64,000 nucleotides of DNA from Phytophthora colocasiae (taxonomy: Eukaryota; Oomycota; Peronosporomycetes; Peronosporales; Peronosporaceae), in contig JAGKQI010000009.1 in the NCBI GenBank assembly GCA_018806915.1, forward strand, positions 124,001 through 188,000, given 5' to 3'. Positions 37,353 through 48,764 of the stretch are shown one piece after another (within the stretch, counting starts at the first letter, position 1; each line of letters starts with the position of its first letter). The notes under the pieces are model-generated. The model worked only from the letters and a program-made list of their open reading frames with translations, was not told where the DNA came from and did no database searches. The translations under genes were made by a program, and so were the position numbers.

Positions 37353-37997
37353 ATGCTCTGCAACAGGACGAAGATGTCTGGCGAGCTGCTGATCAAGACA
37401 CTACGACCACCAGACATCGGGATTTCCGAGCGGACAATCTCCCACGCGGACAGTTTAAGCCGAAGCGTATGGGGAAGACTTACGTCGCCCGAGAAGCAGA
37501 CCCGGATGCCTCTGACGATGTCAATGTGGATACCAGAACTCAAGAGAAGGATACCAGAGCTTCGTCGTCAGAACACGATCGCGAGATGTCTGGTGTACAA
37601 TCTTCGTCTGGTGTACAATCTGCCTCTCAGGCGCCTGGCGGTGCTGATTGGACTCAGACTATGACAAACGAAGTTTATCGGGTCATGGACAACATGGGAT
37701 GGCGACCGCCGCCCCAGTCTCCCCGAGGATCCTCGGGTCAAGACTTCCAGCAGACACGTCGCGATAACCCTGACTACTGGAACAAGTTCTGCGAGAAGTG
37801 TCACCGCTCAGGTCATTCGGAGGAGAGCTGCTGGAGAGACATTGTCTGTGACAGATGTCAGGAGAAAGGTCACCCGAGCAGGATGTGCCGAGTACCGCCG
37901 TGTGAGGTTTGCGGAAAAGTGCACTCTGGGAGACCATGCGAAGACATCAAGACTCTGGAATCCCTCAAGAAACTAGCCTGTCAAGGTACACTGGGGT
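37353..37997 (+). pseudogene. Family B nucleocapsid with three zinc knuckles, truncated
   Basis: From about 37,469 the frame runs into CEKCHRSGHSEESC, CDRCQEKGHPSRMC and a shorter CEVCGKVHSGRPC. At about 37,997 it is cut: the next bases are inverted LTR sequence of E1. Nothing of the family B protease or pol remains in the window. Confidence 0.7.
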
Positions 37998-39072
37998 TCG
38001 ATCCCTTCTTCTCGTTGTTTACCGCTTCCGATAGCGGGGGTCTTGAGGGGCGAGATTCGACGGGATCGTTAGGTTAAACAACCAATTCCTTCCGATCCGG
38101 GGTTTGCACGTAAAGGATAGGTCACTAGATAGGGCAAAGCTGGCCAATATATTGTCCAGACTTAACCGCTATACTAGGTCACGTATCCTTACCTTCTTGA
38201 CGCTTGTAGGGCCAATGTAGTTCCCGGTTCCAGGCGTAGCGAAGACACTTGAGTGGTTCAGGGCAAATTCGAGTCTGTTTATGGTTATTCCTATGCCTAC
38301 TTGATTTACTATCCTACGATCACCTGACACTGGCTACATGTCTGATCTCTAACCTTAGTCCCCTAACCCTGATCGGGAGCTGATGCGATACCTAATCGGG
38401 AGGCGATGCGATACTTAATCGGGAGCCGATTTCGTACTTAATCAGGGAATGATCACCCCGTGATCCCGCTTGGCCGTCGTCCGGGGAGTCAGAGTCAGGC
38501 CAACGGAGGTGTCCAAAGTGTCAGGTCGAGCCGTGAGTCAATCGGGAACCGACCTCGTACTTAGTCGGGAGTTTAATCGTCGTGTGATCCCACTTGGCCA
38601 TTGCTTGGAGAACCAGGATCAAGCCGGTAGAAGCGTCCACGCCGAGTCTGGGGCTGAGCTCAATCCGGAGTTGATCTCGTACTTAAACGGGGGAGGATCA
38701 CTACGTGATCCCGCTTCGTCGCCGCCCGGAGGATCAGGATCATGTCGTTGGGAGGCTCCAGGGTGCCGGAGCAAGCCGTGAGCCAAGATTGTATCCACTC
38801 AGGACCCTGTCATCGCCGATCGTGCGAGATCACCTTTGATCTTCTTACTCTTCCACCCGGTAGGGCTCCGATCACCATCGACCACCACTCCACGTCCCTC
38901 GAATGACCTTCCGCAGGCATCTCCGCTGGTTCCCGGGCGGGACCCATCATACCTTCGTCTGATTCACCTCAGATCTGGGTATAACAGGTCCCCCCTGTCG
39001 CTTGTTCCGGCTCTCTTCGACTTCGTGGCTGATATTGCCTTTCCGGGAAAAATTCTCGTTCGCTTCATCATA
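37998..39072 (-). repeat. E1 LTR, truncated (family A relative)
   Basis: Homologous to the E2 LTR at 43666-44915 but lacking about 330 bp at its left end, where it joins family B gag. The right end (CATCATA) is a mutated form of the ACCACA end, followed by the inverted purine tract TCCGCCCC. Orientation is minus, so this is the 3' LTR of a minus-strand element. Confidence 0.75.
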
Positions 39073-39175
39073 TCCGCCCCAAGCACGTAAGTTGGGCTGG
39101 CGCAGCTCACTTCGGGCTTATTTCCACATCCGTCACCCGGGACACAAGCTGTTCAAGCACCACCACACCTCTACG

Positions 39176-40716
39176 ATGTCCGATCCGCCTCCTTCGCCTC
39201 CTTCGACGCCGAGGACTCCCTCGAGCGAGCGCTCGATCCAATCAGCTCGATCCACCGCCTCATGCTTCTCCACTCCCGGTGTAAACCCTGAGCTGGTCAC
39301 CTTACGAGCGAGACTGGCCCACAATCAGCGGATGCGTGAGACCCTGGGTCGTGATCGGGACCACCTGGATGAAACCGTTCACTGGTTGCGGTCCGACATG
39401 GAGGATATGGAGCGCTTCCAGGCAGAGGAGATCCTGCGTCTGAACGCTGAAATCGCTCGTCTGCGGTCGGGAACCGGAGGTACCATCAGTGGGGACGCAA
39501 TCGCCGCCTTGCAAGATCAGCAGACCCAGCACGACGCCGAGCGTCGGGATTCTGAGCAGCGAATGCCCCGGATCCAGGCGCGGCTAGACTCAGTGCTCGG
39601 GGGTCTCGACTCCCGATTGGCCGAACTCCGCGAAGCAGGGGAGGCTGAGATCGAACTCCGGGATGAGCTCCAGGATCGCGAACGGGAGCTCGCCGCAGCG
39701 CGCCACGACTTGACTCTCGCTCAGCGTAGCCTCGATCGGTGGCAGGGGGACGACCCCCTCCCAGGTCAACAAGCGGCCATGGCCGCGTCTGCCAGTCAGG
39801 CTCATGCTTCGGCAGAGGAAGCCCGGTTGGGGTTGGAGCTGACCCGTACCCAAGCGGAATTGCTCGCCGCTCGAGCTGAGGTCGCGTATCTGGAACGCGA
39901 GGCGGAGGATCACAAGGCTGAGTTGGCCCGGGCGCATCTCGCCCTGGAGGATGTATCTGCATCGGATTGTCGCGTTCCGTCCTTGGATGCGACTGCCGAT
40001 GCTGCCGCCATCTCCAGTCTAGAGCAAGATCTGGCGGACGCCTTGGGGAATCTGGAAATAGTCCAGCACGACCGGGACCAGCTCTCCGTCAAGCATCGTG
40101 TTGTGGTTGTCGAGCGAGATCAGGACGTCGCGGACCTGGACCAGGCCCGCCTCGACCGGGATCAGGTGATGCAAGATCTCAATCGAGTCACGGTGGATCG
40201 GGATCGGATCCAGGTCGACCTGGACGCCGCCACCCAAGATCGCTTATCAGCTCTCGCGGACCTTGACGTGGCCCGTTCTGCCCGAGACGCGGCTACACAG
40301 GAGCTCAACCAACTCCAGCAGCAGAACTCAGAGATCCGACAGGCCCATCAGGAGCTGGACGCTGATTACGCAGAGGCGGAACAGCAGCTGCATCATGCCG
40401 AGGATTCGTCTGCTCGGTTGTCCTCGTGGATCGCGGATCGACGGGTGGCCCGTGCTACCAAAAGATCTAGGAGCGCCTCCGCTTCTCCCGCTGTTCCCCC
40501 TTCCGCGCGCAAACATCCAGTTCGGAGTTCCTCAGTCCCCCGTGTTCCAGGCGCCGCTGCCAACGGAGCCGCCGGGTCCACCAAACCCGCACCGCCCGCG
40601 GCCCTAGCTCCTGCAGCGTCAACGGCGAGCCCTCTGGATCTGTTGGCGGATCAAGCTTCCGGGCAGACTGGAGGGAAGGGAACCGACGAGTCGATCCCCG
40701 ATCATATACGACTACC
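39176..40716 (+). CDS. E1 antisense coiled-coil ORF
   Basis: ATG 39176 (MSDPPPSPPSTPRTPSSE) opens the longest copy of the family A antisense ORF: a Pro/Ser-rich N-terminus, a long coiled coil at residues ~40-440 (EEILRLNAEIARLRSG; ELREAGEAEIELRDELQDRE; repeated LDRDQ-type words) and a basic, Ala/Pro/Ser-rich tail (ATKRSRSASASPAVPPSAR). At about 40,716 it runs into inverted family B LTR, and the frame happens to stay open to 40804. Being opposite to the LTR direction, it is antisense in the parental element. Confidence 0.65.
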
Positions 40717-42135
40717 GAAAAGTGGACTTCAGAGCCGTATAACGATAGGTTGGCGTGTGGTACCTTGCGGTATCCTCGTGGGTTCGTTGTCTTCGGAAAT
40801 ATGACCCTCGCCGGAGTCTGAGAGTATGGTGTGAAGAGAAGTTGGAGTTCCCTTGGAGTCTGGTGTCGGTATTCAGGAAATCCTTCCAGGAGCGTTCGGG
40901 AGTCGGAATCTCTGGGAACCGAGATGGTTTCCAGAAAGTCGGCGGTCGAAAAGAGATTAATATACCAGAGAAAGTCTGAAATCGGTGTCTGAATATCACA
41001 AATCCAGAACCGAGATACCTGACCTTCAGAGATAAACAACCAATAAACAGAGTTCGAAAATATACAAATATATACAGCCGCTCTTATTCTTTCTAGGCCC
41101 TTGAACGGTGGGCTAACACTCAAGGTCAACTAGGAGCTTGCTACCAGACACCTGGTCTGCCTGGTATCCCTTTACGTTCGCGCACCACCCTCTAGTATAG
41201 AGGGAAAATATAAACCAATACAATCGGCAATATATAACAGTCTACCTTGCACTCTGAAAACGACTGTCTAGTTTCCAGAGCCTGTCCAAACGAGCAATAT
41301 GAAATGGGCTACCGCTAGAGACAAAACAAACGACCCAACTAGGATATGGAATAGGCGGGTCCTTTCAGGTCTCTACGTTACCTGATCTCCACCTAAGGGG
41401 ACTGAATTTGGTGGAGATCACACGGCGTACGTCCTTGACGCAGTGGCTTGAATACCGCTCAAGCGGACTTGTGCAGTAGCAAGCAAATTGAACTCTGTTT
41501 ATCGTTTATCTTTCTCATAACTATCATATATCTCTGGTAACTCTCTCCTTCTTGTCGTCTTTTGCGTCCTTTATTCAGTCAGTCTTCATATCTCAGGTAC
41601 TCTTGGTCTTCGTATGCATCTGGCATCTTGACTTGGTCTCAGTATGCAGCCTGTGCAGCCGATCTCGATGGGTTGACAGGTAGAGACGTCATTACGGGGG
41701 ATGTGCAGGTCAGTAATCACTTGAATGCGTGACTTGAACTTGGGTTCACTTGGTTTTAGTATGGTCTTGGATCTTCGTTGATTTCAGAGTCTGGTATCCT
41801 GGTTTTCAGAGTCTTCGTCACTCAGAGTTGGGGGAACCAGAGTCTTGAGTGGAATACCAGAGTACGGAGCACCAATGCTTCAACGTACATGAAGATCTTG
41901 AGGGTTGCGCGGGTGCGCGGCGTCCGGCGCGCGATACTTGGTCTCTGCGGGTATATATTGTGAACCTTGAACCATCAATCGTCGCGCTGGACGGTAACGG
42001 GATGAGGTCTCTCAGAGATACGTTCTTCTGAGAGACTTTCCGCCAGAAATTAGGCACTCATCGTCGGGCAAAGTCTGGTGACCAGACAGAGTGCATTTAA
42101 CCTTCAGAGTTGTGCACACCCTGAAGTACACTTCT
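40717..42135 (-). repeat. Family B LTR, inverted, truncated at both ends
   Basis: Reverse complement of most of 18446-20070, with substantial divergence and indels. The left end is cut at the E1 junction; the right end meets the family C1 LTR at AGAAG/TGTAAC. Because homology to 18446 begins exactly at AGAAG, C1 probably entered inside this LTR. Confidence 0.75.
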
Positions 42136-42595
42136 TGTAACAGGCTTACACGTACAAGTGGTTGTACCACTTGTTACTCTAACAGTTAGGATAACTGTTA
42201 GAGGTTGGAAATGGGCCTCAGACCTTGGTGTGCTGTACACACCAAAGGATACATGGGCGAACCACATTATTGGGTGGTTCGTGTGCATTTGTGCATATTA
42301 TTGGTAGAAATTAACGGGTTTCTACCAATCACTGAGCAGAGTTTCTGCCAACCACACGTTGGCAGACCCTTTAGAAATAGATAACAAACAGTTTTAGGAG
42401 GTCCATAATTGGCTTATGCCAAATTCAATAACAGTTCTCATTTTACGGTATTTTGCAGTTTAATTTAGTTATATTTGATTTAATTATAATTATTTAAATA
42501 AGTATACTTAAATTAAGTCTATTCTAATTGCACGCTTCCTCATACACGTAAGCGCACGTGTACGCCATCTAATAGGTCTAGGTATACCCATTACA
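42136..42595 (+). repeat. Gypsy-C1 5' LTR (460 bp)
   Basis: TGTAACAGG...CATTACA; the same length as the C2 LTR at 59578-60037, which is in the opposite direction. Densely packed with hairpins. Confidence 0.9.
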
Positions 42596-42596
42596 C

Positions 42597-42612
42597 TGGT
42601 AGCACTTTGTAG
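42597..42612 (+). promoter_or_regulatory. Gypsy-C1 primer-binding site
   Basis: TGGTAGCACTTTGTAG one base after the LTR; the first seven bases match the common TGGTAGC start of Met-type primer sites. Confidence 0.6.
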
Positions 42613-42708
42613 TCCGTCCCACGACCGACTGCAGTTCGTTCGTATGGAGTCATACGAACGCGGGGTAGAGAACTCCCCAATGATGAGGGATCCACTGGGA
42701 CCCCTCAC

Positions 42709-43665
42709 ATGTCCGTGACGCGCACCGACTGCGCCCACCTGTCAGATCCAGAGTGGGAAGCTCTCCAAAGACTTTCACAAGTCATTGGAGAGGCAGCGGT
42801 AGCGACGGTGCTTCGTACGCTATCGCCGACAGAGCAACACGGTGTTGCTCTGGGGTACATTGTTAAGGAGCAACGAGATGTTGCTGCCTCGGTGGCTTCC
42901 CCGAAGCCACGCGTGGGGTCGTTGAAACTCCACGTGAGTACCTACACGAGGAAGGAGGACGAGACCCTCCTTTGGTGGCCTGTCGAACTCGACACAGCCG
43001 TTGCGGCTCGACGTATCGTCGATCCGATGTCGAAGGTCGCGTTCGCCATGTCATGTCTTGGTGGACGTGCGAGGAGTTGGGCCTATGGGCGCCGACTCTC
43101 GGATCCTGCGTGCTTCAGCACGTACGAGGTGTTCAAAGAGGAGCTCAAGCTTGCGTTTGAGCCTCCGAAGAACGAGTTCAGATCGAGAGCGGAGTTTCTC
43201 GATCTGCAGCAGGGCAAGGATGATGTTCACACCTTTGCCCAGCGTGCTCGATACTTGGTATATGAGGCCACCGATGTGGCCTCCAGGGCTCTTAGCTCGC
43301 CCAGCAGCACTGCTGCGACGGCTAGCCCTAGCCAAAGGCGCAGTAGGTCTCCGTCCCTACCGCCTGATACTCGACCGAATCCTCGGTTCGAGTATAGGGA
43401 CCATAGTCCCGGTTCCTGGAGTCCTTCCGAACAGGAAGCGACTCTTGTCAGCTACTCGGGCGACGAGAGCAACAACGATGACGCCGAGGGCAAGCCTGCG
43501 GCTGGTGCTCCGACCACGGAGGAGCACCTTGGAGACAAGGACACCGCGTCCAAGTCTCCCGACAACACCAGCGGCCGTGGTGGCGACACTACGCCACCAC
43601 CTGTCAGACATCTGACACTTGCTGAAGGGCGCGAACGCGCCCGGCCATTCTGGCAGAGGAGAAGG
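42709..43665 (+). CDS. Gypsy-C1 gag, 3' end cut by E2
   Basis: ATG 42709 (MSVTRTDCAHLSDPEWEALQ). Residues ~95-190 are a Ty3-type gag domain (VAFAMSCLGGRARSWAYGR; ELKLAFEPPKNEFRSRAEFL; DVHTFAQRARYLVYEA). A Ser/Pro/Asp/Thr-rich tail follows, without the zinc knuckle one would expect; it may lie beyond the insertion. Codon choice creates successive perfect hairpins, for example CAGATCGAGA/TCTCGATCTG at 43179-43206. Confidence 0.8.
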
Positions 43666-44915
43666 TGTGGTGGAGCGGATCTGCCAAAATCTCGTTGAGG
43701 CAGGTCTCGATCACCACTTGCGCCCAGACACCGACTAACGGAGGGGTCCCCCGATGATCCGTGATCTAGCTGTGTGTAGTTTCACCTTGTGTACCCGTCG
43801 GTAGGCGGGTTACGCTCTTCCAGGTGACTTCTGAGGATGTCTTGAAGGTCGGAAGAAAGTATTGCGTGACGCAGGGGGTTGAGGTAGCGTGGAAGTTCTT
43901 CACTCCACCTCGGGGTACTTGATCCCGGTCGTAGGCGAGTTCTCGAGCCTTGATCCGGGCGCCTGGTTCTTGATCCAGGTCTTCCAATAGTCCAGTGTTA
44001 GGGGTTCGATCCCTTCTTCTCGTTGTTTACCGCTTCCTTTAGCGGGGGTCTTGAGGGGGCGAGATTCGACGGGATCCTTAGGCTAAACAACCAATTCCTT
44101 CCGATCCGATGTATGCACTTAAAGGATAGTTCACTAGATAGGGCAAAGCTGGCCAATATATTGTCCAGACTTAACCGCTATACTAGGTCACGTATCCTTA
44201 CCTTCTTGACGCTTGTAGGGCCAATGTAGTTCCCGGTTCCAGGCGTAGCGAAGACACTTGAGTGGTTCAGGGCAAATTCGAGTCTGTTTATGGTTATTCC
44301 TATGCCTACTAATCCCATCCTGATTTACTATCCTACGATCACATGACACTGGCTACATACCTGATCCCTAACTTGGTTCCCCTAACCCTGATGGTGACTT
44401 GATCTCGTACTTAGTCGGGGAGGTGCTCGCCGCCAGATCCCGCTTGGTAGTCGTTCAGAGAATCAGGATCGGGGTACCAGAAGAGTCTGCATCGGGCTTA
44501 GGGCTGAGCTTGATAGGAAGCTGATCTCGTACTTAAACGGGAGAGGATCACTACGTGATCCTGCCGCCCGGAGAATTAGGATCATGTCGTTAGAAGGCTC
44601 CAGGACGCCGGGATGATCCGTGAGCCAAAATCACGCTCCCTCGGGACCCCGCCATCGCCGATCGCGCTAGAACACCCTTGATCTCCTTATTCTTCCACCC
44701 GGTAGAACTCCGATCACCAACGAACACCGCTCCCCGTCCTTCGAACGACCTTCGGCTGATGTCCCTGTTGCCTGTTCCCCGATGGGATCCCTCGTACCCT
44801 CATCTGATTCGCGTCAGATCTGGGCATCACCGGTCCCCCTGTCGCTTGTTCCGGCTCTCTTCGGTTATGTGGCTGATATCGCCTCTCCGTGAAATTTCTC
44901 GTTCGCTTTACCACA
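43666..44915 (-). repeat. E2 3' LTR (1250 bp, family A relative)
   Basis: On the plus strand it begins TGTGGTGGAGCGG and ends CTTTACCACA, followed by the inverted purine tract TCCGCCCCC. The element is therefore in the minus direction. It interrupts the gag of C1. Confidence 0.85.
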
Positions 44916-45018
44916 TCCGCCCCCAGCACGTAAGTTGGGCTGGCGCAGCTCACTTCGGGCTCATTTCCACATTCGCCACCCAGGACACAACTTGTTCAAG
45001 CGCCACCACTTCTCCACG

Positions 45019-45160
45019 ATGTCCGATCCGCCTCCTTCGCCTCCTTCGACGCCGAGAACTCCTTCGAGCGAGCACTCGATTGGATCAGCCCGATCCACCG
45101 CCTCACGTTTCGCCACTCCTGGTGTAAACCCTGAGTTGGTCACCTTGCAAACGAGGCTGG
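45019..45160 (+). pseudogene. E2 antisense coiled-coil ORF, first part
   Basis: ATG 45019 (MSDPPPSPPSTPRTPSSE) is homologous to the E1 ORF. Cut at 45160 by Gypsy-A2. The frame resumes in phase at 58764 after the CTGG duplication. Confidence 0.8.
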
Positions 45161-46446
45161 TGTGGTGAAGCGCGAATAAGAAATCCGAGAAAAGGCAACG
45201 TCAGGCCCTAAGAGAGTCGGATCAAGCGACAGGGGCCTCTGACGAAGCAAGATGTCAGTTGATGACCCCAGATTGCGCGAACGATGGCTGACGAATGGAT
45301 CCAGATCGATGTTCGTCTGGATCTCGCCAGCGATGAATGGATGGCGTCTTGGTCAAGTGAGACTAAGTGATTGGAGAACCCGTCGTGCGGTCCCGCGTGG
45401 CGGCTCAGGGTCGGAGGAGAAAAGGGCGCCTTGCCTGAGGTCGCATGAGAAGGAGATCAAGGCGGCAGAGGGTCGGGATCGGTGTGATCTATGGTGGGCC
45501 GGTGACAACATAACCGTGAGATGCTGCCGAGGGGACCTGATGGCAGTGTTAGTCGCGTGGGGAGTGGTGATCAAGTCTGGGAAGCTCAAGACCTGGAATG
45601 TCGACGACGCAGGCACGCGAGATCAAGTATGAAGGCTGCTGATCGGGATCATTGTTCAAGACGATGGACCAAGATCGATGACCGAGATGGTTGATCGAGA
45701 TCGCGATCAGGGGTTAGGTGAGATCAAGATCGAAGATCGGAAGGGCAGCTGTGTAGCCGGATATCAGGTAATCGTAGGATAGCAGATGAGGATGGGGCTA
45801 GTAGACATAGGAATAACCATAAACAGAATCGAATTTGCTCTGGACATCACAAGTGCCTTCGTTCAAGACCGGAACTGGGAATTACATTGGCCCCCCGGCA
45901 TCAAGAAGGTAAGGAGAAGAGATCTAGCATAGAGGTTAATTCTGGATAATACATTGGCCAGTTTTACCCTATCTAGTGATCTATCCTTTACGTGCGAACT
46001 ACGGATCGGAAGGAATTGGCTGCTTGGCCTGACGATCTCGTCGACTCTCAACCCATCAAGACACCCGCTATAGGAAGCGGCAAGCATCGTAAAGGAAGGG
46101 ATCAGATCCCCAACATTGGACCTTTGGAAGACCTGGATCGAAGACCAGGTGACCGGATCAAGGCTCGAGAACTCGCCTGTGACCCGGATCAACCCCTCCG
46201 AGGTAGAGTGAAGTATTCCCACGCTATCTCACACCCCCTACGTCACCCAAGACATTCTTCTCGTCCCAAGACATCTTCAGAAGTCACCTGGAAGAGCGTA
46301 ACCCGCCTACCGACGGGTACACAAGGTGAACACTACACGCAGCAAGATCACGGATCATCGGGGACCCCTCCGTTAGTCGGTGTCTGGGCGCAAGTGGCGA
46401 TCGCGATCGGCCTCAACCAGATTTTGGCCAGATCCGCTCCACCACA
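45161..46446 (+). repeat. Gypsy-A2 5' LTR (1286 bp)
   Basis: Differs from the A2 3' LTR by a handful of substitutions and by lacking the GATCGGCTGATCGCCA array (near 45,695). Confidence 0.95.
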
Positions 46447-47322
46447 ATGGTGCGCGTGCCCGGATCTTCTGGTGACTTCGGATATCACCGTGAGTCCCAA
46501 GAAGATGTCAAGATTAAAGAAGAACAAGGGGAAGAAGTGCCTACGAAAGTTGGATCGACGGAGGCACCGATGAAAACAGAAAGATCCACAGATCAGCAGA
46601 GTTCTGGGAGGATCTCTACTGACAAGCACGAGGCAGACCTGGATCGCAATCCAGATCTTGAAGAAAAACCTCGAATTCCTCCCAAGGCCCCTTCGAGGGC
46701 CACCGCGGATCTCGATGAGAATCGAGATCCGCACACGAGCGATAAGGAATCAGCAAAGCTGAAACCTAATCTGCTCACAAAGTCCACTGTTGCCTCAAGA
46801 TCGACCAAGAAAAAGAAGATCAAGAGCACCCGGACGAAATTGAAAGCTCCAGACTCAGAGCCAGAAGACATGATCAGCCCGGGATCGACGATTACCAAGG
46901 ACGCGATCGAGCAGGCCTATTACAGGAAGATGCTAAGCGAGACCTTGCTTAACGACCCCGTTCTTACGATCATACAAGTCCGCCAGATCGGTAACCTCAC
47001 CGGCCTAGTGTCGAAACCCCGGACTAGCTCGGACCGCCTGAACGCGGTGAAGATTCTACTTGATCTGCTCCAAGAGGCTGGTTTAGTGGCTGGAGAATTC
47101 GACCCAAACTCTCTATTTGACCTGGAACTGGAAGCGATTCAGTATGCAACCCATGACCTATTCAACTCTCTCAAAGTCTTGGTCGGCGAACGCCCACTGA
47201 CGCCCGATCTAGGTTATCAGACTGGATCGTCATGCTACGCGTCAGCGACCTCGGAACCAGATTCCGACAGCCCGAGAAGGCTGCAACGCATGTCGTTAGG
47301 CCCTCCGGTGCCAAATTTGTGA
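46447..47322 (+). CDS. Gypsy-A2 gag N-terminal part
   Basis: ATG 46447, one base before the primer site TGGTGCGCGTGCCCGG at 46448-46463. Same protein as A1 gag to about residue 285. Loss of one C near 47,302 relative to A1 shifts the frame and ends it. Confidence 0.8.
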   Translation: MVRVPGSSGDFGYHRESQEDVKIKEEQGEEVPTKVGSTEAPMKTERSTDQQSSGRISTDKHEADLDRNPDLEEKPRIPPKAPSRATADLDENRDPHTSDKESAKLKPNLLTKSTVASRSTKKKKIKSTRTKLKAPDSEPEDMISPGSTITKDAIEQAYYRKMLSETLLNDPVLTIIQVRQIGNLTGLVSKPRTSSDRLNAVKILLDLLQEAGLVAGEFDPNSLFDLELEAIQYATHDLFNSLKVLVGERPLTPDLGYQTGSSCYASATSEPDSDSPRRLQRMSLGPPVPNL

Positions 47323-48764
47323 AATCGCGTATGAAGAAACAAGATACACGATCGATGGCCACGAAACTGGAGGCTAAGACACCTGATCAGCAAGAAAATC
47401 GCCGGACCCGGACAGACCAGACCGCGCCGACGACTAATTCCACGGGATCGAGCAACAAGCTGGACGACTACTTTCAAATGGCGATGGATCGTTTCTTAAA
47501 AGAACGGAATCTCGCGACACCCCGATCGCCGATAAAAGGGGAGTTGGATGTTGAAATGGAGTCCGTTACGGCCTCGGATCCGGATGCATGGGAATACGAT
47601 CCGGACGATATGGGCATACCAAGTTCCGGTGGACAGATGTCGAGCCGAGCCACGATCGCATCCGCGGCGATCGGTCAAGGAGGATCGTCGATGATCCAGC
47701 GGGTCCGGATCTCAGCAATCTCAGATCTGAAAGATTTTGCGGGTAAAGATCTGGACGAAGATCGCGCTCGGGCCTGGATCAGTAAGGTCAAGTCAGCGTT
47801 CCAGCGTGATCAGGCTACGGAAGAAGAAAAATGCCTCACGTTTGCAGATCTGATGGTGGGACCGGCAAAGAACTGGTACAGGCAGCTCAGTCGAACGACG
47901 AAAACCAAGTGGGCGGATCTGCTGGACAGTTTCCAGACCCAGTATTGTGGGTTGGGTATGTCGGTCGCGTGGCAATACTATCACGCTCGCAAGCGATCGG
48001 AAGAAACTCCCCTTGATTACCTCTACCGGCTCAACGTGGCGGCTTTACGTGCTAGACTGAAGATCAAGGATGGGAGCCCTAAGGCCCGCCGGGAACATGT
48101 AGACCACTACATCGAGACATTGGGAGATCCGGAGTTAGCTGATCGGCTGACCCTACTCCGACTGAGCGACGTCGATGAACTGGAGGAGGTACTTCGTGCC
48201 CGGGAACGGGCGAAAAGCAGACAACGTAAATCTGCGTTCGGATCGAAGTACAGACAAAAGGCACCGGCCAGTGCCCCGGCGGCACCCACCCGAGCGGTGG
48301 TACGGGCGATCCAAGCCCAAGATCCGAGCTCGGAATCAGAGGAAGTATCCGGATCGGACGGATCCGATTCTGAAGGCGATCTCCGGAGGATATATCTTGC
48401 CGCGTCGGAAGACAAGCAGATCGGCACTGGGGGCGTTCCCCACCAACAGGATCAGTCGCGATCGCAGGTGAACGCGCAAGATCGAGGCCGGATCGCGGAT
48501 CGCAGGGGTACGTCAGACCACGATCGAGGTCGCTGTTCACACTGTGGATCGCGGAAGCATACGGATCTGGACTGCTGGAGACGTCTAACTTGTGAAAAGT
48601 GCGGGAAACGGATCGCTGTCTGTATACCTGCCGTGGTTGTGGGGAGATCCATGAAGCTGGAGAATGCCCCATGGAAGAATTCCTACAACCAGATCCGCAA
48701 GTGGTACGACCCGACCCGACATGCCGGATTGTTCCCCGAGAAGGTGGAGAAGATGTTAAACTAG
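47300..48764 (+). CDS. Gypsy-A2 gag capsid and first zinc knuckle
   Basis: Continues gag in the next frame: capsid block (DLKDFAGKDLDEDRARAW) and the intact first knuckle CSHCGSRKHTDLDC, which A1 has lost. A 13-bp gap near 48,607 destroys the second knuckle, which is intact in A1; the frame runs on by chance to 48764. The third knuckle and gag end are in another frame from 48599. Confidence 0.8.

Larger units (their letters stand above)
42136..43665 (+). mobile_element. Gypsy-C1, 5' portion
   Basis: 5' LTR, primer site and gag of a family C element in the plus direction, interrupted at 43665 by E2. The remainder lies beyond the window if it exists. Confidence 0.85.
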
